Assembly: GCF_900095225.1 (NCBI RefSeq)
Contig: NZ_LT607414.1
Span: forward strand, 651,927-715,926
From: Pseudomonas sp. UMAB-08
GTDB lineage: Bacteria; Pseudomonadota; Gammaproteobacteria; Pseudomonadales; Pseudomonadaceae
Length of the DNA stretch: 64,000 bases
Direction: 5' to 3'
The notes below the pieces were generated by a model. It ran no database searches and had not been told where the DNA came from. It saw only the letters and a list, made by a program, of their open reading frames with translations. The position numbers were made by a program, and so were the translations under genes. This document shows, piece after piece, positions 35,099-43,323 of the stretch. Numbering within the stretch: position 1 is the first letter of the stretch; each line of letters starts with the position of its first letter.

Positions 35099-35971
35099 AT
35101 GAACACAGTACCTCCCCACGCAAAACATAACTGGATGCACAGAATCCCCCACCTGGGACGGCTACGTGTAGACGAACTGATTCTTCCGGGAACTCATGAC
35201 TCCGGTAGCGATAAAGAGTCTCCTAACTTAAGCCTGCCTCAGGAGTACACTCAAGATGTGTCACCAGCCAAGCAGGTCGAGGCGGGCATCAGAGCCTTGG
35301 ATTTGCGGGTTTCGTATTATGAAAACCACCCCCCAGGCGACCCACGCCGATTTCAACTGTTTCACCTGACGTCCTCAGGCAGAAACGTCGCTGTCGACAT
35401 TATTGAAATGCTTGAAAAGTTCTATCAAGGCATACTGGAGTCCAACGACACCCAGAAAGAGATCATCATTCTGGATTTTCATGAATTCAAAAACTTTAAC
35501 GAACTTGCTCATGAGGAGTTGCAGACGCTGGTGACCTCGCAGCTCAACCATCGGTTAATTCCCTATTACCACCACGCGTTGACTGTCGAAGAGCTGTGGA
35601 ATAACCATCCATGGAAAACAGTGGTGGCCGCTTACAACAGAAACACCTCAAGTGAGATGTTCTGGCCGGGTGTTGATCAAGTCTGGAGCGGGGACAATCT
35701 AAATACCACTGCGCAGTTAAAGCTGTTCATGGACACCCGCGCCGACCAGAGAAAGCCGGATTATGGGTTACAATCCATCCAGTGCGCCAAATACGTTCTG
35801 CCCTTTCATGTACCCGACGATTTTAGTGAAAAAATCGATGACTGGTTCGAATCCAAAGACGAAAACAGCTATATCCAGAACTTTCACATCATCAATACAG
35901 ACTGGTCTCTGCGCAGTAAAATTATTTATAACTGCGCTCATGCCAACCTCATCAAAGCCGGAAAAAAATAA
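35099..35971 (+). CDS. Phosphatidylinositol-specific phospholipase C-like phosphodiesterase
   Basis: A 290-residue protein with a PI-PLC X domain. LILPGTHDSGSD carries the first catalytic histidine (His33) and FQLFHLTS the second (His89); GIRALDLRVSYYENH and IIILDFHEFKNFNE match other conserved strands of the TIM barrel. No signal peptide is seen with the start at 35099, which has AAGGA nine bases upstream; a longer frame from 35039 adds no convincing signal. Bacterial PI-PLCs usually act on host or environmental lipids or GPI anchors. Its base composition and more AT-rich codons differ from greB, suggesting acquisition. Substrate and export route unknown. Confidence 0.85.
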   Translation: MNTVPPHAKHNWMHRIPHLGRLRVDELILPGTHDSGSDKESPNLSLPQEYTQDVSPAKQVEAGIRALDLRVSYYENHPPGDPRRFQLFHLTSSGRNVAVDIIEMLEKFYQGILESNDTQKEIIILDFHEFKNFNELAHEELQTLVTSQLNHRLIPYYHHALTVEELWNNHPWKTVVAAYNRNTSSEMFWPGVDQVWSGDNLNTTAQLKLFMDTRADQRKPDYGLQSIQCAKYVLPFHVPDDFSEKIDDWFESKDENSYIQNFHIINTDWSLRSKIIYNCAHANLIKAGKK

Positions 35972-35988
35972 ACACCCAACGCTCATGT

Positions 35989-36297
35989 TCAACCACGAGT
36001 AATCAGCCCCTGCCGGGCAACACGCGTCAGGTGCTTAATGAAGTCTTCAGCCTCGTCGGCACTTGGCGCCTGGACCACCGCAAGGTCAAAACGGTCATTG
36101 GCAAAGCGCGACAGGGATTCAGAATGGTCGATGAACTCGATCAGAAAGGCCGCCGGCTTACCGTTGCGTTTTGGCCAGCCTTCGAGATAGCGCAGCAGCG
36201 TCGGCTGATGCGAGCCTCCCAGCAGAATCCTTGGGTTGCGGCGAGTCAGAGGTGACGTAAAGGGGGACAGTCGTATCAGGGGACGCGGACAGCTCAT
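35989..36297 (-). CDS. Conserved hypothetical protein
   Basis: A 102-residue protein (MSCPRPLIRLSPFTSPLTRR start) with a likely alpha/beta fold. RILLGGSHQPTLLRYLEGWP and RFDLAVVQAPSADEAEDFIK look like strand-helix units. A gene of this type lies upstream of the MltF-like gene in other Pseudomonas genomes, as far as I can recall, supporting reality. It converges on the PI-PLC gene with a 17-base gap. The following 214 bases up to the terminator at 36512 contain no recognisable feature. No function can be given. Confidence 0.6.
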   Translation of the reverse strand: MSCPRPLIRLSPFTSPLTRRNPRILLGGSHQPTLLRYLEGWPKRNGKPAAFLIEFIDHSESLSRFANDRFDLAVVQAPSADEAEDFIKHLTRVARQGLITRG

Positions 36298-36511
36298 GGT
36301 GTTTTATCTCAGCCTCAAAAATCCCGCTGGGCAGCGGTGAGAGGCAACACCGAACCAGCGCTTTAGCGGTATTTCAAAGTCTGTGAAGACTTCAGTCGGT
36401 AAGGGTTCAACCTCACCTGGCGCCCCGCAAGTAGCTGTTTAAATCGGCGCATGAGCAGCATCCTAGAGAAGCTGCCTGTGAACTGTCAAGGCGGCATAAG
36501 TCGCAAAAACA

Positions 36512-36536
36512 CAAGGCCCGCACATTGCGGGCCTTG
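36512..36536 (-). terminator. Terminator of the DoxX-family gene
   Basis: CAAGGCCCGCA-CAT-TGCGGGCCTTG is a perfect 11-bp stem with a 3-base loop, 17 bases after the DoxX stop. A short T-run follows on the minus strand (TGTTTTTGCG). Confidence 0.88.
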
Positions 36537-36553
36537 TTCGTCACGGTGATCGC

Positions 36554-36988
36554 TCAATCAGCGATGGCCTTGTCCACCGACAATTTGCCAGCACCTTCGA
36601 TCAACACGGCGATCGCCCCTCCCAGCAGTGCCAGAGCGAACTCATAACCATTGTTGGCCATGAACAGACCATTACCGATGTGCACAGAGAAAATCGCGAC
36701 CACCAGCAGCACCGCCAACAAGGCCGCGGCTGGACGCGCCAGCAGGCCAATGACCAGTGCCAGGCCGCCGAAAAACTCGGAACCGCCGGACAGCGTCGCC
36801 ATCAGATAGCCTGGCGCCAGACCAATGCTTTCCATGTATTGCGCGGTACCCGCCAAGCCATAACCGCCAAACAGGCCGAAGAGTTTCTGCCCACCGTGGC
36901 CGATGAAAATGATGCCCACAAAAATACGCAGGACAGTCAGGCCGTAACCGGCACGGGTTGCGAAAACGGTTTTAATCAGTGTGTTCAT
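36554..36988 (-). CDS. DoxX-family inner-membrane protein
   Basis: A 144-residue protein with four transmembrane helices. The DoxX signature is YGLTVLRIFVGIIFIGHGGQ (helix 1, residues 15-35), then GLFGGYGLAGTAQYMESIGL, FFGGLALVIGLLARPAAALL, and a final helix in GYEFALALLGGAIAVLIEGA. DoxX proteins take part in redox or quinone-linked membrane chemistry. The ATG at 36988 has AAGGA nine bases upstream; an ATG at 36997 lies too close to it. It is a single-gene unit ending at the hairpin 36512-36536. Confidence 0.88.
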   Translation of the reverse strand: MNTLIKTVFATRAGYGLTVLRIFVGIIFIGHGGQKLFGLFGGYGLAGTAQYMESIGLAPGYLMATLSGGSEFFGGLALVIGLLARPAAALLAVLLVVAIFSVHIGNGLFMANNGYEFALALLGGAIAVLIEGAGKLSVDKAIAD

Positions 36989-37090
36989 CGCGTTCATTCC
37001 TTTGTAGGAGAAGTGTGTTGGCCGCCATAATAATCAAATCAGCCAATGTTAAAACCCTAAAAATAGCAGCATAAACATCGACCATATCGA

Positions 37091-38527
37091 TCATTTACGT
37101 GGCGTAAGCGTTCTCATCTCGCCCTTCTGCGGCTGCGCCTCCAAAGCCTCCCGCTCGCGATCAAACGCCAGGTAATACTTGTTGACGCTGTTAACATAGC
37201 TGACGACGCCCACTCCCGCCTGCTCCATGGCGATTCGCTCAACCTGAAAAAACCACTGATTCGGATTCAGCCCACGTCGTCGCGCTTCGGTACGCATGCT
37301 CTGCACTCTCTCCGGCCCAAGGTTGTAAGCCGCCAGGACGAACGCCATGCGTTCACGTTCGTTGACGCGGGAGCTGGAAAAAAATTTGCGTCGGATCAGG
37401 GTCAGGTACCTGGCACCGGCCTGAACATTACTGTCCACGCTTTGAATATTGTCCACGCCCACTCGCTGCGCCGCCGACGGGGTGATTTGCAGCAACCCCG
37501 TTGCGCCGCTGCCCCCTTTCACAGCGGGGTCCAGCGCCGACTCCTTGAAGGCCAAGGCGGCCAGGTTAAGCCAATCCATGCCCTGCTCGTCCGCAGTGCG
37601 CTGCAGGATCGGCCGCAGTTTTTCCAACCGCTGACGGTCGTCGCGAGCCAAAGGATTGTGCACCTGATACAGACGTTGGTAGACCCGCTGAAACGCCGCA
37701 TCCTGATCCGCCGGAACACGGTAAGTCTTGAGAAAGCGGTCAATACTCGCACGCAACATTGATGCGTCGCGGCGCACGTACCAGTTCATGTCACCACCGG
37801 TGCTCAAAACCAACGTCCGATCCACTCGCAGCTTGGGCAGGACCTTGGCCCAGCGCTCGGCAATCGGCTGTTCGACAACCGTCAGGTGAAAGATTCCGGC
37901 CTGGATCATTTCCAGGACATCTTCAACCGCGAGGCTGGGATCAACCCATTCGATCTTGATCGGCGGCAGTTTGCGCAATGCCAGCTTCTGGTTGAGCTGA
38001 TGAACCGCCTCGTCGGCCGCGCTGCCAGTGGACAGCGTCAGCGTGTGTCCGGACAACTGCTCGACGTGCTTGAAACCGCGCTCACCCTTGATACCGACCA
38101 CGATCAGCGGCACATGGCTGACAATCGGGTCACTGGCATCAATATTCCGTGCAGCGCTGGTGTTGAGCAACTCTCCCGGCGCGACCAGATCGCCTTCACC
38201 GCGTTGCAATGCCGCGAGCAATTGATCCTTGGATTTGGGGATGATTTGCAGCGTGAGTTGTTGCCCGTCACGCGAATGGCCATTGAGGTATTGCTCGAAG
38301 GCGCGCAGCCGGTGATATTCACCCCCAATCGCCTCGCCCTGGACTTCACCGGAGCTGTTACGACTCTGGTTGACCAGCACCCGCAGCACCTTACTGCTAC
38401 GGATAGCCGCCAGATCGCGTACCTGGCTTTTGTGCACCACCACAGGCGGCCCGGCAAGTCGCGCAGCCGCAGGAAGTGGCAGCAACGCCAACAAACAAAG
38501 CACGATCAATAATGAGGGTCGCGTCAT
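37091..38527 (-). CDS. MltF-like membrane-bound lytic transglycosylase
   Basis: A 478-residue exported protein. It has a signal peptide (SLLIVLCLLALLPLPAAA), an SBP_bac_3-type periplasmic solute-binding domain (about 45-290, including LRVLVNQSRNSSGEVQGEAI and LSTGSAADEAVHQLNQKL), and a lytic transglycosylase SLT domain (about 310-460) with the catalytic Glu in LAALAFKESALDPAVKGGSG followed by ATGLLQITPSAA. This two-domain design is that of MltF, which cleaves murein and is allosterically regulated. The ATG at 38527 has GGAGAA upstream. Pseudomonas has more than one such protein, so the symbol is withheld. Confidence 0.9.
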   Translation of the reverse strand: MTRPSLLIVLCLLALLPLPAAARLAGPPVVVHKSQVRDLAAIRSSKVLRVLVNQSRNSSGEVQGEAIGGEYHRLRAFEQYLNGHSRDGQQLTLQIIPKSKDQLLAALQRGEGDLVAPGELLNTSAARNIDASDPIVSHVPLIVVGIKGERGFKHVEQLSGHTLTLSTGSAADEAVHQLNQKLALRKLPPIKIEWVDPSLAVEDVLEMIQAGIFHLTVVEQPIAERWAKVLPKLRVDRTLVLSTGGDMNWYVRRDASMLRASIDRFLKTYRVPADQDAAFQRVYQRLYQVHNPLARDDRQRLEKLRPILQRTADEQGMDWLNLAALAFKESALDPAVKGGSGATGLLQITPSAAQRVGVDNIQSVDSNVQAGARYLTLIRRKFFSSSRVNERERMAFVLAAYNLGPERVQSMRTEARRRGLNPNQWFFQVERIAMEQAGVGVVSYVNSVNKYYLAFDREREALEAQPQKGEMRTLTPRK

Positions 38528-38718
38528 CCGTTCTCCAGGGGAATGCGTGCCAAAAAAGAAGCCGCAAAAAGTCCAAAGCCTGTGATATCTGCGGAGTGAC
38601 GGCGAACCGCAGCGGTGAAAACACTTCAATAAGTTTTTATAACCAGCTGTATTAACTGGATTTTTTTATATCGGCAAAGCTCTGATATTCTCATCAGTCT
38701 TAGGCCTGAGGTAGCACC

Positions 38719-39552
38719 ATGCAACTCATCGACATCGGCGTCAATCTGACTAACTCAAGCTTTGCCAATAAACAGCAGGCCGTACTCGATCGCGCCTACC
38801 AGTCCGGCGTGTGCCAACTGGTGTTGACCGGGACCAGTGTCGAGAGCAGCGAACAGGCCCTTGAGCTCTGTGAACAATTGGACGAAACAACGCAACGGTT
38901 GTTCTCCACGGCGGGGATTCACCCCCACGCAGCCAGCGATTGGACCTCCGATACCGAGCGCCAGTTGCGTGCTTTGCTAAAAGAAGATCGAGTGCGGGCC
39001 GTCGGCGAATGCGGGCTGGATTTCAACCGCGATTTCTCGCCGCGTCCACAGCAGGAAAAAGTCCTCGAAGAACATCTGGCCCTGGCTGTAGAGCTGCAAT
39101 TGCCAGTGTTCCTGCATGAGCGCGATGCCAACCAGCGCTTGCTGGAGATCCTCCGCGATTATCGCGACCGCCTGCCTGCTGCCGTGGTGCACTGCTTCAC
39201 GGGTGAGCAACGTGCACTGTTCAGCTATTTGGACCTGGACCTGCACATCGGCATCACCGGCTGGATTTGCGATGAACGACGCGGCACTCATCTGCACCCA
39301 TTGGTCCGGGAAATCCCCCGTGGCCGGTTGATGCTGGAAAGCGATGCCCCTTACCTGCTCCCGCGCAGCCTGCGACCCAAACCGAAAAGTGGACGCAACG
39401 AACCCGCCTACTTGCCTGAAGTACTGCGTGAAGTTGCGTTGCACCGGGGCGAAAGCCTGGAAGACCTTTCCGCCCATACCACCGCGTGCGCCCGCACCTT
39501 TTTTGCCTTGCCGACATGGATAGAACCGGACAGCGTCGAAGCTGACCGATAG
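38719..39552 (+). CDS. TatD-family metal-dependent hydrolase/DNase
   Basis: A 277-residue TIM-barrel nuclease of the TatD family. It starts [15 protein letters not shown], the form of TatD itself (IGVNLT) rather than YcfH/YjjV. Metal ligands: H-x-H in [14 protein letters not shown] in [12 protein letters not shown], His in [11 protein letters not shown] and VVHCFTG, and Asp in [15 protein letters not shown]. It acts as a 3'-5' exonuclease in DNA repair and quality control. The ATG at 38719 gives the expected length. It is monocistronic, divergent from the MltF-like gene over 191 bases. Confidence 0.93.
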   Translation: MQLIDIGVNLTNSSFANKQQAVLDRAYQSGVCQLVLTGTSVESSEQALELCEQLDETTQRLFSTAGIHPHAASDWTSDTERQLRALLKEDRVRAVGECGLDFNRDFSPRPQQEKVLEEHLALAVELQLPVFLHERDANQRLLEILRDYRDRLPAAVVHCFTGEQRALFSYLDLDLHIGITGWICDERRGTHLHPLVREIPRGRLMLESDAPYLLPRSLRPKPKSGRNEPAYLPEVLREVALHRGESLEDLSAHTTACARTFFALPTWIEPDSVEADR

Positions 39553-39673
39553 CCCCGGGCCTACTAAGCCCTAGTATTTGCTTGACCCATATCAAATGAT
39601 CGTCTAAAGATTGGCGGCACAATGCTGGCACCTTGCCTAAATTCATTTCCGCGAATCAAAAAGAAGACCTCTC

Positions 39674-41155
39674 ATGGGCGCCTGGCTTAGCAACGTTTCT
39701 TTGAAGTACAAGTTCTGGGCCGTGAACGCGGTCGCTTTTATCACCACGTTGATGTTGGTGCAGTACGCCTTGCAGCTTGAACAACAAGCCCGGGTGGAGG
39801 ATGCGCAAGGTTCAGCCCAGGCTCAGGCTCACCTGCTCAGTGCCTGGCCTGGCACTCAAGCGCTGCCCACCGGCGCCAATCTGCTGGTCTATACCCAGGG
39901 TCAAGCTCCCAGCGTGAAAGGGCAAGCTTTGCCTGAGTTGAGCAATGCCAACGGCTGGATCGAGTTAAGCCACCAGCCGCTGGTGGGGGACGATCCACTG
40001 ATCGGTGCTCAAGTGGTCACGCGACCCGATGGTCAAAAGCTGGCGGTGCTGGCTTTCGCGCCAAGTCTGATGCAAGTTCTGGCAGATCGCTTCGCCCAGT
40101 ACGCCATCGCTGTGTTCATCCTGACACTGGCCATGCTGGGGGCCTCGCAGTTGCTGATCCGTTTTCTGCTCAGCCACCTCAACACCCTCAAGGACGTGAT
40201 GCTGCACGTAGAAAAAAGCGGCGACCTGTCTGCTCGCGTGCCCTTGATCGGCGAAGATGAAGTGGGCCAGATGGCCAAGGCATTCAATGCAATGCAAGCC
40301 GGCTACCAACGCGTGGTCAATACCGTGGCCCAGACGGCGGCACGCCTTGATGAGGGCGCTGGACGTCTGGCGGCAGGCATGAGCGAAGTCCGCCACGGCA
40401 TGCTCGGCCAGCAAAGCGAGACGGATCAGGTTGCGACGGCGATCAACGAAATGACCGCCACGGTGTTTCATATTTCTCAGCACGCCAACGCTACCCGCGA
40501 CCAGTCACAGACTGCCGATTCACTGGCCGGCAGCGGCAGAGAAGTGGTCAATCGTGTACAGCTGTCAATCGCCGGGCTCTCCAACGGGGTGCAGCAGACT
40601 GCAGAGATGATCCAGCAACTGGCTCAGGACAGTCAGAAAATCAACGGTGTGGTTAACGTCATCCACAGCATCGCCGAACAGACCAACCTGCTGGCCCTCA
40701 ACGCCGCCATCGAAGCCGCGCGCGCCGGCGAGATGGGCCGTGGATTTGCGGTAGTTGCCGACGAAGTCCGTAACCTCGCCAAACGGGTGCAGACCTCGAC
40801 CGATGAGATCACCAGCATGGTCTCCGCCCTACAGGCTGGCACCCGTGACGCGGTGGACTTCATGCAAGAAAGCTCGTTCAAGGCCGATGACTGCGTGCAA
40901 CAGGCGAAGGAAGCCGGGGACGCGCTGGAGGCTATCACTGGCGCAGTGGCACAAATGCGCGAAAGCAATACCCAGATAGCCGTGGCAGCCCAGCAGCAAA
41001 GCCAAGTGGCAGAAGAAATGAACCGGGCCGTGGTGAGCATTCGCGATGTGACCGAACAAACCGTGCAACAGACCGTCGAGTCAGCCACAACCAGCGGCGA
41101 GCTGGCCACCCTGGCAGGCGAGCTGAACCGCGCCATCGGCCAGCTCAAGCTTTAG
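39674..41155 (+). CDS. Methyl-accepting chemotaxis protein
   Basis: A 493-residue chemoreceptor. The first transmembrane helix (about 12-32, [20 protein letters not shown]) is followed by a small periplasmic sensor of about 100 residues with no recognised ligand fold. The second helix is near 135-158 ([20 protein letters not shown]). A HAMP linker (about 158-210, with [19 protein letters not shown]) leads to the cytoplasmic signalling domain. Its hairpin tip region is [20 protein letters not shown] followed by [18 protein letters not shown]. No CheR-tethering pentapeptide is present. Ligand unknown; it is probably expressed alone. Confidence 0.94.
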   Translation: MGAWLSNVSLKYKFWAVNAVAFITTLMLVQYALQLEQQARVEDAQGSAQAQAHLLSAWPGTQALPTGANLLVYTQGQAPSVKGQALPELSNANGWIELSHQPLVGDDPLIGAQVVTRPDGQKLAVLAFAPSLMQVLADRFAQYAIAVFILTLAMLGASQLLIRFLLSHLNTLKDVMLHVEKSGDLSARVPLIGEDEVGQMAKAFNAMQAGYQRVVNTVAQTAARLDEGAGRLAAGMSEVRHGMLGQQSETDQVATAINEMTATVFHISQHANATRDQSQTADSLAGSGREVVNRVQLSIAGLSNGVQQTAEMIQQLAQDSQKINGVVNVIHSIAEQTNLLALNAAIEAARAGEMGRGFAVVADEVRNLAKRVQTSTDEITSMVSALQAGTRDAVDFMQESSFKADDCVQQAKEAGDALEAITGAVAQMRESNTQIAVAAQQQSQVAEEMNRAVVSIRDVTEQTVQQTVESATTSGELATLAGELNRAIGQLKL

Positions 41156-41261
41156 CGCCTACGCCCACGCTATGAGCCTCATAGTCAGGTTTGATTCGCT
41201 GACAACCGGGGCGCAGCCTATTCTTCGAGCATCTGAACGGTGTTTCGAAGAGGACTGCAGC

Positions 41262-41630
41262 ATGGGCAAGCGACTTCCCAATCTCCGCACGTGGCAATGG
41301 CGCGGTTATGCCGATAACCATCGGCACCCGACCAATCTGGCGTTGCATTTGATCGCCGTGCCGCTGTTCATTATTGCGGCGCTACTGATCGTTGACGGGC
41401 TGCTCGGCCTAAGCTTTTCATCGATTGCCATTGGAGTGATCGGCCTGATCGCGGCGCTGGGTTTTCAGCGCCACGGCCATTCACTTGAAGCGCAATCGCC
41501 GGAGCCTTTCACTGATCGCAACGATGCGCTCCAGCGTTTGCTGGTCGAGCAGCTCGTGACCTTCCCACGCTTCGTGCTCAGCGGCGGCTGGTGGCGAGCC
41601 TGGAAAGAACGCCATCGCCACCGTCATTGA
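41262..41630 (+). CDS. Small Mpo1/DUF962-like membrane protein
   Basis: A 122-residue protein with two adjacent transmembrane helices (about 26-66, HLIAVPLFIIAALLIVDGLL and IAIGVIGLIAALGFQ). It begins MGKRLPNLRTWQWRGYADN, and the HPTN sequence before the helices recalls the H-x(n) motif of the Mpo1/YGL010w family. The ATG at 41262 has AGAGGA eight bases upstream; the open frame continues upstream to 41172 without support. It lies after the MCP gene with about 106 bases between and converges on the thioesterase gene. Biochemical function unknown. Confidence 0.7.
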   Translation: MGKRLPNLRTWQWRGYADNHRHPTNLALHLIAVPLFIIAALLIVDGLLGLSFSSIAIGVIGLIAALGFQRHGHSLEAQSPEPFTDRNDALQRLLVEQLVTFPRFVLSGGWWRAWKERHRHRH

Positions 41631-41650
41631 CGTCAGCGGTTAAAACAAAC

Positions 41651-42448
41651 TTAGCCAAACACGGTGACCGTCTGCCGGCTGATCGCGATCAACTCACCCT
41701 GAGGCGACCACAATGCAGAAGCGGTATGCCCGTAACCATCGCGGGCATGCTCGATCACTGCCCGATACACACACCACTCCAACGTGCTTACCACGGGCAG
41801 CGGCTGCACGAACTCGATGGTCCAGGTCAGTGAGCTTCCGGGCGCAGGCTTACTCAAATGCGGCAGCAAAGCAGGCGGCCACGTGTCGACCAACGCCAAT
41901 AGATGCGCTTCGGTCAGGCACTCTTCTTTGACCTCACCGCGCATACGCACATACCCACCGATTTCCATCGACGGTGTATTGCTGAAAGGCAAGCCGCCCA
42001 GGCCCCAGCGCATGGCCATAAAGCGCAGGTACTCAGGCGTTACACCCTTGATAAAGGGCAACTCCTGACAGTCTTCCATCGGTTTCAGGGTGGGTGCGGG
42101 CAAAGACTGGACTGCAATCGTCGACTCACGGGGCGCGCCGAAGCTGCCTTGAACCAGGGTCATGACCTGACCGTTCTGAGTGGCACGCCCCAGCACCTGG
42201 CTGACCGCTTTGCCTTCACGCAACACTTCCACGTCGAAGCTGATCGGCACACCCGACTCGGCAGGACCGACAAATGTGATAGCCAATGAGCGAATCGGCC
42301 GATCCGCCGGGACCTTTGCGCGCATTGCCTCAAACTGCAACGCGGCCATCAACCCGCCAAAACAGGCGCGACCTTGCGACCATTCAGCGGGAATGACCAC
42401 GGACAGGGGATTGTCACGTACGGCGTCAACCAAGTCAGAAAAGCTCAT
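41651..42448 (-). CDS. Hotdog-fold acyl-CoA thioesterase family protein
   Basis: A 265-residue protein with two tandem hotdog domains. Typical segments are GRACFGGLMAALQFEAMRAK (helix after the substrate entrance), AITFVGPAESGVPISFDVEV, LREGKAVSQVLGRATQNGQV and, in the second half, GSSLTWTIEFVQPLPVVSTL. This is the 4HBT_3/TesB-like architecture of acyl-CoA thioesterases. The ATG at 42448 starts MSFSDLVDAVRDN. It lies downstream of the MoxR-DUF58-TgpA-CHAD genes in the same direction but with a 106-base gap, so it may be transcribed separately. Confidence 0.88.
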   Translation of the reverse strand: MSFSDLVDAVRDNPLSVVIPAEWSQGRACFGGLMAALQFEAMRAKVPADRPIRSLAITFVGPAESGVPISFDVEVLREGKAVSQVLGRATQNGQVMTLVQGSFGAPRESTIAVQSLPAPTLKPMEDCQELPFIKGVTPEYLRFMAMRWGLGGLPFSNTPSMEIGGYVRMRGEVKEECLTEAHLLALVDTWPPALLPHLSKPAPGSSLTWTIEFVQPLPVVSTLEWCVYRAVIEHARDGYGHTASALWSPQGELIAISRQTVTVFG

Positions 42449-42554
42449 GCAGACCTCATGCCTGTAAACGGGATAAAAAACGCTGCATGGATCTTAACCA
42501 GCACGGTGCCGATCCGCAGGGTTCATTTACGCCAAACTGCGGCCTGAATTCGAC

Positions 42555-43322
42555 CTAACGACCAAAACACACCCGACCCAAGCGCTCCAGCGCCGCGTCG
42601 GCTTTGCGTTCCGCACGCACAATCCCCAAATGCCACCCCACCACACACGGTGCCAGATCGTGTTCTTGCTCGGCCCGCGTCAGCCATTGCAGATGGTCGT
42701 GCCAGGTGCCCAGTTCACCCTGCGCAGCCTTCAGGCTGGCCTGGATTTTTTTGCTGGAATGGGTCAAGTCCGGGTACGCCTCGGCGCCGTAGCGCACGCG
42801 CTTGATCAACAGGCGCAGACGATGGCGATCATGCTCAGGATCATTCATCGCGGCCCTGAGCTTCTTCCATTGTTTGTTCAGGCGCTTTTCAATACGCGTG
42901 TGCAAACCACCCAATAACTTCTGATGCTGTGACGCGCGAACAAAACGAGGGAAAGCCTCCAGCACGCTAAACAGTCGAGCCAGTGCCGGAGAGGTTGCGA
43001 CGGAGGCATAGGCTTCGCTCAATGAATCGCTACGCTGTTTCGCCGCTTGAATCATGCCCTGTTGATGCAGCCAGGCGGCCAGCACCTCCTTGTCACGCAA
43101 CGGCGTGGTCAACTGCCCCACCTCTTTGGCCGCAGCTTCGAGCTGTTCTACGCCCGGCAAGTCACGCAACGGTCGCAACAGGCTGCGCAAGCGCCGTACG
43201 GTGATCCGCAGGTCATGCAGCGCCTCACTGTCCGTCTCGGCGGTCAACCGCGCATGACAGGCCATGAGTTTGACCTCAAGGGTCAACACCTGAGCGACAA
43301 GACGATCCACCCGTTCAGACAT
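42555..43322 (-). CDS. CHAD-domain protein
   Basis: A 255-residue all-helical protein of the CHAD family (conserved histidine alpha-helical domain), which binds inorganic polyphosphate. Conserved histidines and basic residues are visible in ALHDLRITVRRLRSLLRPLR and MNDPEHDRHRLRLLIKRVRY. Family members often adjoin polyphosphate enzymes or CYTH triphosphatases; here it is the last gene of the MoxR-DUF58-TgpA cluster. Its ATG lies one base after the tgpA stop and its ribosome site GAGGAG lies inside tgpA, so translation is coupled. Role in this context unknown. Confidence 0.85.
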   Translation of the reverse strand: MSERVDRLVAQVLTLEVKLMACHARLTAETDSEALHDLRITVRRLRSLLRPLRDLPGVEQLEAAAKEVGQLTTPLRDKEVLAAWLHQQGMIQAAKQRSDSLSEAYASVATSPALARLFSVLEAFPRFVRASQHQKLLGGLHTRIEKRLNKQWKKLRAAMNDPEHDRHRLRLLIKRVRYGAEAYPDLTHSSKKIQASLKAAQGELGTWHDHLQWLTRAEQEHDLAPCVVGWHLGIVRAERKADAALERLGRVCFGR

Positions 43323-43323
43323 G

